A DNA stretch of 64,000 nucleotides from Macrocystis pyrifera (lineage: Eukaryota; Sar; Phaeophyceae; Laminariales; Laminariaceae): positions 11,902,009-11,966,008 of the forward strand of contig JASSKH010000019.1 in NCBI GenBank assembly GCA_031763025.1. Direction: 5' to 3'. Below are positions 35,701 through 50,700 of this stretch, in pieces. How positions within the stretch are numbered: position 1 is the first letter of the stretch; each line of letters begins with the position of its first letter. Below the pieces are notes generated by a model that had not been told where the DNA came from, ran no database searches, and saw only the letters and a program-made list of their open reading frames with translations. The position numbers and the translations under genes were made by a program.

Positions 35701-38700
35701 GAACCCAATTAGTGCGCCACATCTTCCGCATGACGGCAAAAAATGTTGACATCCTGAAATGTTGACTCTGTACGTAAATAGACCTGGTATAAAGCGTGCA
35801 CACAAGACAGAGGTCTTGGTGACGTATTTGGGACTTGAGAAACAAACCTAGACGAACACCTCGATATTAGGAACAACGTAACCACGAACTATTCCGGCCT
35901 GGTCAAATCGGAGAGCCTACTTGTAGTATCAAATCTACTTTGTGTAGAGCTGTATGACACGGTTTTCGCATAATACCACTGTAAACGCCCTGACGAACAA
36001 AATCCTCACACGATGAGTGTAGATGGGCATCTCCTTTGTTTGGTCGTTTTTTCTGAGCTCAACAGAGATTGTTGTTTTTTCGTGCCGGGGGCTTGCCGAT
36101 GAAAATGCGCTTCAGGTTTCGTTCTGCAAGTGCTCAAACCACTAGTCGTTTGCAAAATATTTGCTTGGATCGTTGCAAGGTCATCGTTTTGCTCACTCAG
36201 ACGAAAACCACACCAACCGACCAGCCCGTGATGAACCAGGGACTGCGTCTGGACACACCCTGGTGCCTCCATACTAATCGAGCAATGGGTAATATTGCTA
36301 TCGATTGTCTTGGCCCGTTTAAATCGGACCACCCATCACATCAGATGATTGTGGCATAGTTAGGTCTTGATCAGTTTTCTGGATCGATTAATCCGGTAAC
36401 TAGTTGCATGAATAGCCATAAACGAGAGCGTGGGGCACATCTCAGGCACAGTCCAGACACATTCCGGCGTATTGGAGTGCGGAAAAGAAACCGCTTGTGA
36501 AACGACCCTGGCCATTTTAGCGTTCGCCAGCACAACAGCACAAGGCGAGTAATTTCTAAACCTATTGCCACCTCGAAAACACTCATACCAAAAAACATTC
36601 TACCTCAAATTTACAGTGTCTTAATGCGTCTAAATGAAGTGACCTACCCCCCACCCCCCCCTCTCGCTATGTGATCGCCTTGTGCGGGTCAAAGAACGTA
36701 TCCGTGGACCCGAGAAGGTGACCTTAGTGTTGGTCAAGCACCACGAGGTGCTTTGGGCGACATAGAGAAACGATTTTGGTCATGCTAGGCGCTACAACCA
36801 TTATATTGCTCTGGAGCTCCCACCTGTTAGATTTACCCAGATAACTGACTTTGAGGATCGCTTCGAACGATATACCCGATACCAAAAGGACAGGTAGTGT
36901 ATAATAGGCACGGAATCCGATGACACAGTAGAGAACGGAGCTACAGACGACCAACGCCTTTTCGGATCAAGGCTGGAAACCATACTGTGACAACAATACC
37001 GAGCGAACCTTTCAAACGTGCAAACGGAAATTGGTAGCAATTTGTGTAGCATCAACTGTTCAGCTCGTGGTATACATTTCGTTCTGTTGGCGTCCGTAAC
37101 GGAGAGGGCCAGATGGTGGTTGGGCGATTCTTCATGGGGTATGGGGTAGCTCCCCTGCTATAGGAGTTCAGTCAGCGTGATACGTTTTGGCCATCAATGG
37201 CGACCTCTTCAGTAGAACGACTCGTCTCTTTTCCGTCGAATGAACCAGCCCCAGCTACTTCAACACATGTGTCCCTCTTGAATCGATGTATTCCCAAGGA
37301 TCCGATGGCCCATGAATATGCGCTCACAGTCTATCCAGATCCGTCGTACTTGCGAAAATTCCGGCAGGCAAGGCTGTGATCTTGTTATCTTGCAAGCGTC
37401 TGTGTCGTCACAGACGGGGGAAGGTGGCGCGTACAAGTGAACACATGTAATATGCATGGTGCTTGATCACTTCGCCCGATGTGCAACAAACAACAGAACA
37501 CATTGGGAATTCCATCGGTATTCGTGCCATATCAGCCTGAGTTAAGAAACTGGCAGCACCGGTCTGTAACGGGATGCACGCCATGCGTTTCGACTCCATG
37601 TGGAAACACGCCCGCTAACTTCCTGAACTGGCGATTCCACACAGCAAAGCACTGGCAATAGTACGATACTTCATGTTCCACGGCCGCATTGCTGTGTAAA
37701 CTCGGCCATCAATTCCATCAACAAGAATACAGCTAACGTGCCGCGCAAATGTTGGACGGCGTGGGGGAAGGTTTCATCCAAGGTTGAAAACCTTAGCGGG
37801 CATGCCAGCGATGGAGCCTTAACCATTTCAATATCGCCTACATCTCGTTTCTACACCCGAACGCAGAGCGAGTGGACTCACACAGATTGCAGAGCCGGTG
37901 TCCGTTCAAATAGACTCGCTGGCAAGGTAGACAGCTCATTGCTGTCGATGAACCTGAATCAAACCACGGTATCGTAGCAGGGCGAACGGTTGGAAACATT
38001 GGGGTGCGCCACCAAAGGTATTGGAGCCTCCGACCAGACTATCATATGCACTGTCCCTCGTTGAGCCAAGTATACACCCTCTCATGGTACAAACGATCGT
38101 GGTATGCACACCACAGTAAAATAGATTTTCCGTGACTATGTTGATGGCCTAGACGATTCACTTCGTCGGAAATATCCCTAGCTGGTGAAGCCTCGGAGGT
38201 ATGAGCCAGCAGCTCCCTGGTGCAACCAACACCTTGGATGCTCTCATATGATCACATATATTATTGAATTTCGTTGAACCATCACTGGTTGGTCGGCGCG
38301 TTTCGGGGATAAATCGAGCGGAGAAACTCCTCACGACGCTAACTCTGGCCCAAACCGTTGGAAAGCTCTGTTGGGGAAGATATTACACCGGGGACAAACC
38401 ATGGTGGACTTCGAACGGTAGTAGGAACACTTCGTGGATATATTTCGATATACATCTGAGACGCTAACTCGAGTGGCAGGCGTGATGCGTGGAGGCCAAG
38501 CACGTGCACTATTAAAGTCGATCAAACATCGGCACATCAACAATATTCTCACCCAGACCGCAAACAATTGCCTCGATATGAAATTCGTGAAATAAGATGC
38601 CATAAAATAATTCTACAACGTATATCTGTTTACGCGGATAACAGACAAATTTCCTCACGGCAACTCGCCAGCAACACCGTTTTCTTAAGTGACTGCAAAG

Positions 38701-41700
38701 CATTTTTCAAACGTTAAACCTGGCGTGCGTCCAGGTGTGTACTCACATGACTTCCAATGACACGGTATCGGCGAAGATGCCCGCCGGCAAGCCGGTGATC
38801 TTATTGTCCTCAAGCAGCCTAAATTCCGACCAAGGAAACGTCAGGAGTGGCGGGTAGAGGTTACCGGGCCTTGCAATGCGTAGCGACAAAAAACATGCCA
38901 CTTTGCAATTGGGGCATCATGTAATCTCACTTACCGGAGAGTGGCATGAAATATGCAGTACAGAACGATTTCCGCGATAGGGGTAGCAAGTGTGGACCGA
39001 AACAGGTCTACACCTGGCGGAATTTCTCAACGGAGGGATTTATCCAATGTGGTTGTAGCCCCATCAAGGGTTTACAGTTTTCTTCCATACGTGCATATAC
39101 AGGCGATGTGATAATTTCACGGGGATAAACGTTCGCTACTAGCAAAAGTCACATCGTTTGCGGGAGGAATTGACCGCCGCAAGTCGGAGACCGCGGAGAT
39201 GTTGCGCGAAACGCTCAGTGGACTTGACCTCTTGTTTGACACCATCGTTGATGCAGTAGGCGAGACATTGACTCAACCCGGATTGCCGCCACGGTAGGGC
39301 GGCCTAGTTGAGTGTCCGGTGACCATTCTACTGTTTTGTGGTCATAAGGTTTGATAGTTTCGTGTGATACGGTACGCACCACCAGGGTATTTTCGCTACG
39401 AAACCAAAACGGCTATAGAAAGCAAACCAATGAGTGAAGTCCAGAGCCACTCGAGGGGCAAAAACCCTCGATCAAAACTGGAAGTAGCTCCCCTACTGCA
39501 GAACCAGTCTTCTATAGGCTTGTTCATCAAACAGTGGACCAGATATGGCGTTTTGGTTAAGATTGTTTTCGTGTCGTACACAGTGACCCTCGACGGCTAT
39601 GTCGAGCGTAGTATAACCCCCTCTCAAGCCTTGTTCGCACGAAATAATGCTAACATACCGCGAATTATCGATATATCAGTTGCTGCGTGCATTATCGAAA
39701 ACTGTTCGCCGCCGAGAGACATACGTTGGCAGTGCATGAAGCGCCTTCCATCTCCAGTACCCACGACTTCTACCATGGGGGCGATTTTGTCTGGCCAGAC
39801 GTTTGTTTAGTCACACAACGCTTGTAACGAGAGGGGCAGATTCCGGTCGGATTGCTTCTGACTGATCCGGTTACGTACATTAATATCCTAGGAATGCCGT
39901 TTGTACGTTACGTGTTATTTCAATTTACACCCATATAGGCGTGGGGATCGTTCAGTGAAGAGCCCAAGGGAGTTCAGTCTCTACTACTACCATGACACGC
40001 GTCTGACGGATATCTCCATCGAAGAGACTACCTTATATCGTCGGAATATGAACTTGGAGTACTCTGAGCATACTCAGGCCATGGTCATGTTCGTCGGGTG
40101 GCACGCTTGCTTGCAATAAAGTAATCAGCATACTTATAGGCTCAGAGCTCACCCCGCAAGGGGCCCAACAAACGTGCATGGTGCACCTCTCAATACTTCA
40201 GCATGCATATACATACTATCTCGAAGCCATCTATGTCGTGCTATCACACTACTTGAACCCATGGGACCAATATAGGGTAACTCACACACTTTCCAATTTG
40301 TCGCATCCGTCGAAGAGGCCCGGCGGCAGGGATGTGATCTGATTTTCTTCAAATATCCTAGTAGGCCCAGACGTTTCATCGATGTATTGGCAAGCACGGC
40401 CGGGGCAAGGGCGGGAATACCGTACCCGTGAACACAACTCGCGGTTGGATGTGTTTGCAGCACCCCGCACGACAAAGGTCATATACGAGATACAGGAATG
40501 GGCCTAGCAAATATCCAGAGACTTTGCAGACATATTATAATCCTTAAGTGCATGCTTTCAATCCCATGGCAACTAATAATCGGCTAGCGAACCGAAATAG
40601 TGTATAAATGGCGGCCTTGTAAGGACATCGGCGTGGGAGTATACCACCTGGCCAACATTCGACAGAACCCAGCGCTACCGTATTCAAAGAGTAATGAGTT
40701 TGACCTGTAACGGTCATCGTTGACCCTTTCCACGCATCGTGTTTGGAGACGGAGCAACCAGTAGGGAGGGCGGGCCTTTTGAATCGATTGGAGTCTCTCT
40801 GAGCCACTCGGAGGAGTGACTACCTTGCTTCTTTGCTTTCGAAAGGTACTTGTATGAGATAGTTGCTTGATACTGTAGGAGTAACTCGTATTGTCTCCAA
40901 GGCTTCTTCCTGTCTAGGGCTCTGCTATGTCTCCCACAGAATACAAAATGTACAAGTAAAAAAGACAACAATTCCATTCGGCTGTAATACTTTCTTTCCT
41001 CAGTAGGTGGACATCTGAAAAATGTTGTGAAACATGAATGACATTCCAACCATGTTGGGTATGTAGTTAGCGGCAGCCAGATTGGGTTTATCCAAACGAC
41101 AGCACAGGCTGATAACCATCGGCCATTTAGTTGCTTCTTGCAATTTCCTGATAGGTAAAATTTCGAGCCAAGTGCACAGCCACTCACCAAGGCAGCCGTC
41201 TAAGAGGGATTAACCCCCTGGCCGAATATCTAGTCTGCACGGTTAGCCTCTGTACTCACAAGTCGGTTATGGCCTGCGCACTTTGGAAGAGCTCCTCAGG
41301 AAGAGACGCCAGCTCATTTTTGTGTACATACCTGGACGTGCAGGACAAAACATTACGGTTTAAAGTGCTTTCGCGTCACTCACAATGTGTCCAAATCCGT
41401 TGAACAGTGGACAGGCTTCTCAGGAGGAGCAGGTAGATAAGTTTTGCTAAGGTCTCTAGGCCGCCAGGACAATGGCCGTGATAGCCGACGAGATTGCATA
41501 ATAGATTGATTCCCAAGGTGTTTGTGCTCTACGTAATACTCGTAGCCGTAGAGGGAAGTATGTGCCCTACGATTACGTGGACAACGCAACATCAACGTGA
41601 AGGGATGCCGTCTAGCATGAGTATCGCTCCGATGAGATAGACCATAGTGTGCCCCACACCCCTACGTGGTATATCATCGCATCGAACGAGGCGTTTAATG

Positions 41701-44700
41701 ACGAAGCCAGCTAGGCAGAGCACCATCTTCTAGAGTTTGCATGTTTGCGTAATTTTAGGGCAAGGTCGCTACCGTGCTCGTGTACAACACACCGCACGTC
41801 AATGTCCCATACGCGGAGATGTGGTACATAGATGGCTCCACAAGAAACCCAGTAATGTGTATCTGCGCTCTACTACAGGCTCCGTAGGTAGCCGGAAGAC
41901 GAACGTGGTTGTATCATTCATTCTGCCGGGGAACGCTAGGCAGTTGTGTGGGCTGAAGCTAACCACCTGCGACCCCCCCATATTTGACAAATATTAGTTA
42001 TAGAATAAGAAACGAACGGATCATATTCACTCACAGTATATGTAAAGAGATCAAACCGTCCAGCAGGTGCGCTGGTAGCTCGCTTAAACTCGTTCTCTTG
42101 CAGTTGCCTGTGCAGGAAGTTGCGGTAGTGTACGGTGGTTCTCTTGAAACCAGATTGGACATATTCAATAGACACCTGTTTTCTTTCCCTTCAAGGGCTA
42201 AACGTTCGGAGCAGAACGTTTCCAGGATTTCCGATCATACATGCGACACCAACAAGGGAGAGAGGGAGCTTTCATCCCTCACTCACACAATGGTACAGGT
42301 GAGCAAGTCAATATCCAAGCAATCCACTAACTTCGAAACAACCTGCGACCGCGACGTACTACAAGGTATAAATGTCGTGTTATTACGGGGCACCATAGTT
42401 AACAGGACCTGCGGTACACACAAAACCCTAAGTATTTTCCTGTTTTTACTAACAATAATTGGTCCTGTTTACTATGGACCCCCGTAATAGTATGCGTTTC
42501 CACTGGACAGTTGTCTTCTTAACGGAGTGTGCCATTCAGTACGTATCCTTCCGTACCTTTTTTTCTTTAGGTTTAGGCTTCAATCTGTGTCTTCACTACT
42601 GCGTAGCCCAAGTACATGAACCAATATCATCCCCAATCTACGTCGCTCGCGAAGCATTATGACCAGGGCGACGTAATATTACTTGCGTCACTCGTCATCT
42701 GACAAAAAATATTTCACTCACACGAACCAGGTTTCGTACGCGAAGAAAAAACTATATAAGCTATCAGGAACAGCAATCCTGGAAACTACGACCTACTGAT
42801 AATACGGGCTATACTTCACACCCAACGGTAAGCTGTGACTATCGCTCGTACAAACTGTCTTCGCGTCCCTTACACTAGCACCCTTTGCCAAACTTACAAC
42901 AATAGGATCGCAATACCAAACAACAGAACATTTCAAGGCTGCGAACGGTTTGCCGATAACTCTTGTGTGTCAATAAATTCAAATGCGACGTCCATGAAGT
43001 GTATTCTTCTGTTGCTCAAGAAGGGCCATGCATACCGTATTGCGCCAAACCCCTCTACTCATACTTGAACAACACCGTATCAAACCCTCGCAGCAGCTCC
43101 GGGACATGGACAGCGACACCACAAGATTGTGCCTGTATATCACGGTAGTGCAATGTAATGCCTTGCAGGTGGTTCAAATAAACCAACACATACATAAATG
43201 TGGTCCACTTACAGATTGAACAGGGACGTCAGGCCCTTGAAGATTCCAGCTGGCAAGGCCGACAAGGCATTCTCGGCAAGATACCTATCGCGGCAGTCGC
43301 CCGTCAAGTTTTTCATATTGCAGTGGTGAATAATAGGTACAGCTGGTACGACTGGCTCGCGGCAGCACGCACGTTTGGTGTCTACGTCATGCACGTTTTT
43401 CCTGTAGCATTTTCGGCTAGACGCGGGTCAGACAACGAATACTGCTGTGAAGCAGGGGCCTCGCTGTTTCTGGCGTGCAGCTATTCCTTGCGCCTGTGGC
43501 TCTGTCACCTGCGCGGGTATTCGTCATCACCGACAGTCACAAAGCTCTGGAACACATTCTTGGCATTATGATTCGAAACAACTGACATATGGATCATGCC
43601 CTGGTGTGTATCTGTGCCATCAGAGGACTCGCCCGGAGAATTGCGTGTTGCGAAACCGCGATCTAGCTCTAAACCCTATTATAACAACAAATGCGCACAT
43701 ATCTTACTCTTGCTCACCGAATTTCCAACGCAGAGGAACTATAGCTGTTTCAAATAAACATTGCGACAACACTCACAGAAACTGAAGCGACACCAAGCCG
43801 TCGAATATCTTTTCAGGCAGCGAGAGAAGCCTGTTCTCTCGGATATTCCTGCCGAGAGATCGTACGTTGGAAGCGGTATGGGTAACACAAACTAGTGGGT
43901 CACCGTCAAAACATTGTACATGTCCTTGCGACGTGACTAACACGTCCGTTCTGGAATGCGTACCGCTCGATGCCGAAGATGCAACGAAGAACGCGCTACG
44001 TAGGTAACAACAACTTGCTGTGGTGACACGTCTATGGAGATCGAATAGCTACAAAGCTTGAGGAATACACGTGCCGCCACATCGAGGATAATTATCCAAC
44101 AATCGACATGACTGTCCCTCTTTCAACCATTCTTGCGCGGGGTTAAACACCGTCCGCTCTATTTCAGACGGTTGTACGGCATACATATGGCTACATTCCC
44201 GGCAGAGATGAGAGGTTCACAACAACCAGCGACATAAATCCTCACCAAATAAATAGATATTTCGTCACGGAGTGTTCCACATTTTCTTCGCGCCTTATTG
44301 TCGTGAACCCCTAACCGCTTGTATCCTTTACTCACAGTTCACTGAGGACGGACATGCCATCAAATACGCCGGTTGGCAGGGTTGTAAGCTGATTCTCCCA
44401 AAGCAACCTGGGGAAACAATTATTGTCACCGCGGGTGGAAAGGGCATGTGTGCTACGATCGGCGCAGGTTGATCATAACTCCGGGGGGTGCTTTAAAATC
44501 CCGGGCATTCTCATTTTGTACTTTGCCCCTTGGATATTGTGACTTGAAAACAATTTGATTGGTCTACTCAGGTGCAGAGGATACCTCGGCCAGTATCGGT
44601 TCAGCTGACGACGAGAAATACAAAAGTTTCCACGTGGTCTTTCACCTGCTTCCCCACTGTACATTTCCAAATACCAGTGTGTATAGCAGTGTTGTTAATT

Positions 44701-47700
44701 CCTACGCACATGTACATTAACGTCGAATGCCAAGCGGAAAAATGCCCCAGAACTTTGCATAACATTTGAGAAGCACACACCACGAAGGGAACTCTTGACG
44801 GAAGAGACAACACACCAAGCCCAAGCGAGGAAAATGAATTTCAGTTTGGAAAATTTCCTATTTACGTCGGTAGCGGTGTAAGTACCCCTGTCTCGCTCTT
44901 CGCAGGAGTTCCAGACGGGAACAATAAAACAAATCATAGCCCCACAAACAACACACGCCCTTGAAGACTAAAACAAATCATAGCCCCACAAACCACACAG
45001 GCCCTTGAAGACTAAGACCAATTGAATACCAGCGGCAACGGCAACAGTAGAACATGCAGCGCAGATAAGTTCCCCCAGCTAACCGACCTGGCGCATTGTT
45101 ACCCCCCCCCCCTGCCCTCTTCCATTATTCACCGTGTATAGGTTTTGACAGCCATCGACTAAAACTCAGCGGCCGAGCTGTTATTGCGTACGACCTCATT
45201 GCTTTTGTCTCTGTTGTCGTTTTCAAGATCGCGCCAGCAACAGCGATTCAGACTTGCACAACATACGGCGGCCCTCTGGATGATAGCACATAAACAAAAC
45301 CAGAGGACGAGTATTATGCATTACCACAACTCGCTACCAAATCGCCACCAAGACGTATATCTAGAACGGCCAATCCGTTGATCGGTGAGCGTCTCTTCCA
45401 TTATTTTTCCACTATATACAGCAGTATCCATGCCGAAAATGCACCATTCTATTTTCAAAACCGGTACGGACGAGGCGCTTCTGGGTGATATGCATAACAT
45501 TCTACGTTCGGGTGCTCATGTATTTAACGTGTTGCAGAAATACAGAATAGACACGTCTAGACGACCGCATTCACAACCGTACGTATCGGTGATTTGTAAA
45601 TCAGCGCTAACATTTCTGAGACAAGTTCAAGTTATTTAAAGATTTTGTTCGAACATGAAGTAGGTTCTGGTAGATTAACTTGTTTTTTTTTTTACTAGAG
45701 CCATAGCCTCCGATACTTACGAAGTTTCGACCTTATGCTATTCCCTAAGGTTTACCAAACTCTAATAGGTATGATCCCCGCCATTTACTCAATTTAGGTA
45801 TAACCTTTGTTACTTTCCTACGTTTTGGGTACGACTTCCGGTACCTACCTACGAATTACCTCACCTAAGGTACGATCCAGATATATGCGAAAATGATCGG
45901 CATAACAGATACAACCTTTGACACCTACCTAAGTTTCACGCACGTTAGTTACGATTTCAGACGCATACCTCTGGTAAGTCGCAACCTCAATGGAACTTCT
46001 CGAATCTTGGGTTCATCAGGTCGTCAGGTACTGACCAAGATATTCTAGATTTTGTCTACGTGCCGAGTTCCCTCAATGCTATTTTTGTCGTCGTCTCCGG
46101 GACGATTTATAAACGTGTTCTTCTGTAACTTACCAGGCACGCGTTGTAAACAATATCCTCTCTCACGCACAAGAACCCTGTCACACAGCGCCGTGCCTAT
46201 CACACGGGTACAGAAGAGGGTGGTGGACAATGCGCTAACGTATTGGTGGGTACCGCGGTGACCCACATATCGAACACGGCGAGGGCGCCGGCTCAAAGGA
46301 CACGGCTAGGGTAGAGGTGACTGACCCCACGCGGCCAAGGGCGTGGCTGTTGTCACGTCGAAAGGCGTTTAGAAGATCAGGGGGGGGGGGCGCAGGGGGG
46401 TGACAGGCGTGTCCAGCGCCACAACACAAAGTTTGTCGACGTCTTCATTGGACCCCATGGTTATAGGAGAGAAGGGACACATGAGGCGTCCTGAATGTAG
46501 TCTGCAGACGTCTACAGAGCGACGTCAACGCCGTGTAATACCGTTGCTTCAACCATGCGGGCCGCTCTGCATATATATACCGTAATTTCCTGCGCCAAAT
46601 GTAACGCACATACTTCGATACCCACCTAGCTTGAGGTGCGACCCACGATACCCACAAAACAGTACGTACGACCTCAGTTACATGCCTCGGAGCTACGTGT
46701 CTGTTTGGTACGACCTACAAGGGTTTAGGTACGACCTTCGATAATTATCAAAGTTTACCTACTGTCAGGTACAACTCCTTGCACTTATCCAAGGTGTAGG
46801 CACGACCTGCGGTACTGGCATATTTTTTCTCAAATGTTGGGTACGCCCTATGTTTTTTCTGACATTAAGTAAGACCTTACGTATGTACCTAAATTATACG
46901 TATCGTTATATACAACATCTCATATGTTAATGGGTTCAAGTACGTTGGGTATGACGTCAAGACTGTGCCCTGGCACATGCATACCTTACCTACAGCAACG
47001 TAACATTCCTAATATATCTCCTGTTTGCTGAACATCGGACGACTTGCATCGCCTAATTCGCGATCATTCGAGGTTTGGGAAAAGCACAGCATCTCAATCG
47101 GCAGATTATATCAACTTGAGGTTTTGTTTCTGTTCATTCGGAGCCTGTTACTGTCCAAACGCTTGCATTTTCCGCTACAAACTCTGCGCCTTGTGTACGT
47201 GTGTAGATATTGTACTGACACAAACATCATTTTTACATTACTGGTCTCAGGTGTTTGGGGGAAACACTGGCATGATGGACTTTCATGGCAATATTCACAA
47301 TGCGACAGATGCTTTTGTTGTTGTGATTTTCAGTGCAAGTGAATCAAACTCGAAGTTCCGCACAATTAATAGTAACCATAAAGTTATGCTTGGGAAGCTG
47401 CAAACCGATAACAACGCCGATCATCACCTTTTTCACATCGTTTCAGGTTGCCATCAAGAACAACCGTCGCATATTTTGCTTCCAACTCTCCTTATCCATT
47501 TACGCCGCGTGGTATTGGTGTTTCATAACTGCGTTTGCGAGGTCCTTTCGATGTCAGCTACCCTGACGCTTGTCTAACACGTTGTCGTCGGTAAATACCC
47601 GTCGACTGCGCCAAGGATTTTCACTTGGTTATTACAGGTGTACGACTCACAAGACTTCCAGGGCTGGAGCACCGTTGAAGGCCCCGGCTTCTATGCTTGC

Positions 47701-50700
47701 AATTTCGCAAGAGTAGAGCGACCTGGTCCAATCGTAATATCAGTTGAATGAAACAAGAATTTTAGCATTCTGTCATTGCTTATCTTTGGGTGCGCACGAC
47801 GAGCAAGCAACATTATCACGTAGAAACGGCCTGACTGGTTATTTCAACGCTAACGGGCAATTCATAACCGCTCCGGAGTGGTAAAAACCGTGAACACGGG
47901 CGGTGGACACTGCACTAGGTGAACGTTGATCAACTAATGTCCTCGTTTCGTGCCTCTACCGCGCGTGGTTCACACCCAAATTCAACCGCGCTACTCACTC
48001 CATATCCCTACGATTCTCAGAACTGGGCATGTTGTTAGTGTTTCACCGAGACGGCAACCATTTCTTGGAGAAGGCGTAAAGAGCCGCAAGTGTCGGCCGA
48101 ATCGCGTCAGCGGTGGGCTGCCTCTCACTGACAACCACTCATCAGCCGGACTTGAGTGAATACGGATACCAGCGACAAAACAATAATGGGTACTACCCCA
48201 CCAGTGACGTAAGCGTCAAGGGGGTCAGCATTCTTTTGACAATTCGTTTAGTAGCGAGATTGTAGATGCATACCCGAATAAACCATAAACCATGACAGAT
48301 TGTGTCATTCGTACATACGATGTCTGGTTGTTTCACTCACAACCGTGTCAGAGACGGAAGACCGTCGAACGTCCCGGCTGGTAAGAAGGCTAAGTTATTG
48401 AAGCCAAGATTCCTGGTCAATACACAACAGGCGGCGAGCAAACGTTATCGGATGTCCAGGGGTAGACGCGTTTATGGCCTTATAGAGAGGTGACAGTGAC
48501 CGCTATCGCATGAACTACATGAAATACGTATCTAAAAATAGCAGAGCATGATTTCGCACAGAAACAATGCGCAGCAAGGACAAACATATCGTGTGTTCGT
48601 AGCTCAACGATCGACAGAAAAAAGCGTATTTACGACCATTACGAGGAACCATAGTAAATAGGACCTACGGTACACACAAAAACCAATATCTTTACCTATT
48701 TTTACTGACAATATGTTATCATATTTGCTATGGTCCCCTCAAGCGCGTGCATCTCTACCCTGCGCCCATTTGATGGTGTTTTTGCTGAATGCTTGTGCTC
48801 TAGCACGCTGTGTGTTCGCCGCTTGGAAGCAGCAGAGTGATGTAGGGGAACCAATAGGAACAACCGTGGGCGCAGTCCAATAAATACCCCGTGGACTACG
48901 TAGGCTTGATCACGAATGGATTTCGCAAGTTGCAGCATACATCAAAATGGTAGAGATATGTCATATATTTACGGTCTACTGACGATGTCAAAGCGCAAAT
49001 GGGATTATCTACGGGGTCAACGCACCAATGGGATTGCCAACATGTGGTGTCGAACAACGAACGAATTTTAAAAAAACGTGGTGTACAAACACACTTGCGT
49101 TTGCACATATATATACATAGAATCGGAACACAATGGGGTGGCGAATAATCGGGAGATATGTTTGCCAGAGCCTGGAAATATGTCGGTTGGAATCTTGGGA
49201 GTTGAAAGTACGACCATGGCAACGTGCCTCCACAGACATTTTCGACGCGTGCAACGGTGGAGAAATGTATCTCCCCAACCCAACAACCGCTGGTAAGGCA
49301 TTTTGTACTGCAGTGCACTGAACCGTATATGGATCTTAGTTTACCTCCAAGGGGGTCGCCCCCGAGACGGGAGTGCAGCCCTGAAGGGGTTAAGGCAAGC
49401 AAAACCCCCGACGCAAACACCACAAAGAAGACACAAACGTTTGCCCCATCTTACTAAACATTTTTGGCAGTTTGTCAGTGACTAGTGTTCGGGTCTACAA
49501 GGGAGCTTCCTGCGGAAAGTGTAGCAACTCTCTTTCGATCAGATGGCCCTTGTCGCATCGGTTAAATATAGGTGCGTTCTCATGCTTGAGAGGCAATTAC
49601 ACACGATGTACCAACATCGTCAAATCGACGACATATTAAAAATGTTTTTTTTTTTCGTTAAATCTGGTGGAATGACGCCATTTCCTTGGGGCCAGTACTG
49701 GTCCAGTATTTGTACACCCGCAGTACACATAATCTGGCAGCTCATCGCTCATGGTTAAAAAGAAGTGCCGAGCTCCCAGGTTGATGGAAAATAGTTTTTT
49801 CGCACTGCTGATGCGCCTCGTAGTGCAATAAACGCCCATCGGAACGAGTGAGCATGAGAGGTAAAAAAAAACACCACACTAGCATTCCATGCGAACCTGC
49901 ATTACCGTGCATTTTTTTCTCGCTTTTCCGCTTTTTTTTGGGTCCATTCACATCCCCTGCATCAACTTTCCAGTTTGAACTACGGCCCAGAAGCAACACG
50001 TGCTTGAGATCTCGCGAAGCGAAATCGCACAAATCCTGCGGTGGCAGGGCGCCCTTCGCGGGGCCTCCGGGAGTGCCTCAGGTGGGTCCCCCTCCACAGC
50101 CGGAGGCGGGGCGACTCGGACAAACGACATCGACATTACCAGTGCAGAGACCGTGCTTACTTCTACATTACTACAGGAACACAACCTTGACGCCCAGGGG
50201 CAGCAGCAACAGGCAACATCATGCACGTGCGGCAGACCCGCGCTTTTTCGTTTCATAGTTGTTATATCGGAGCCTGTGCGACCAATCAAATAGTCAAGCG
50301 ACAGGTTGCTCTGCGGCTGTTTTCTGTGAGTCGTGGTTTATGATTTGTTTCTACTGCTGTTTCGGTGCTAGTATGGCAGCAGTGGCAGCACAGCCGCGGC
50401 ACGGGGCCATGCTCCAAGCAGCATAGAGGCTAGTGGTCAGCAAATATGCAATACCAGTACCTTTTTTCGTTATCGTTCCAAGGCCTACGCACGACGTACA
50501 CTGCTGCTTGCTCGGCCTTGCCTCTGTGTTTCGTGAAGCTACCAATTGCTAAAGTCTGTCCGCGACGTTTTCTTGGGTTTTCCGCATCCAAATCGAACTT
50601 CTCCATGCCGTGCACGCAGGGCTTAAGGGGTGTACAATTTCATTCTTCGTTCGTACATTCATAGTACGAAGCACCAACTGATGTCTGTCATTATTGCAAT

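Larger units (their letters stand above)
44408..47650 (-). other. 3.2-kb intron with repeats
   Basis: Contains the 44-bp duplication at 44,926-45,014 and the interrupted minisatellite at 45,700-46,960. No further LRR exon found. The plus-strand frame at 47,044-47,577 (177 codons) has no recognisable domain and overlaps other frames. Confidence 0.5.

Noticed and set aside
36830-36890. LRR-like GISFEAILKVSYL on the minus strand
   Set aside because: Spacing is off by a residue, no phase-2 splice pair surrounds it, and the LP core is missing.
38334-38395. NIFPNRAFQRFGPELAS stretch with a GTGAGG donor-like site, minus strand
   Set aside because: The donor would be phase 2, but the only nearby AG gives a phase-0 start, and the repeat pattern is incomplete.
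39364-39810. Plus-strand open frame of 148 codons inside an LRR-gene intron
   Set aside because: No recognisable motif, opposite strand to the gene and composition like surrounding intron; probably chance.
42301-42345. GTGAGT donor-like site near 42,281 with a 59-nt open stretch behind it
   Set aside because: The phase-2 reading hits a stop; another frame is open but has no LRR pattern.
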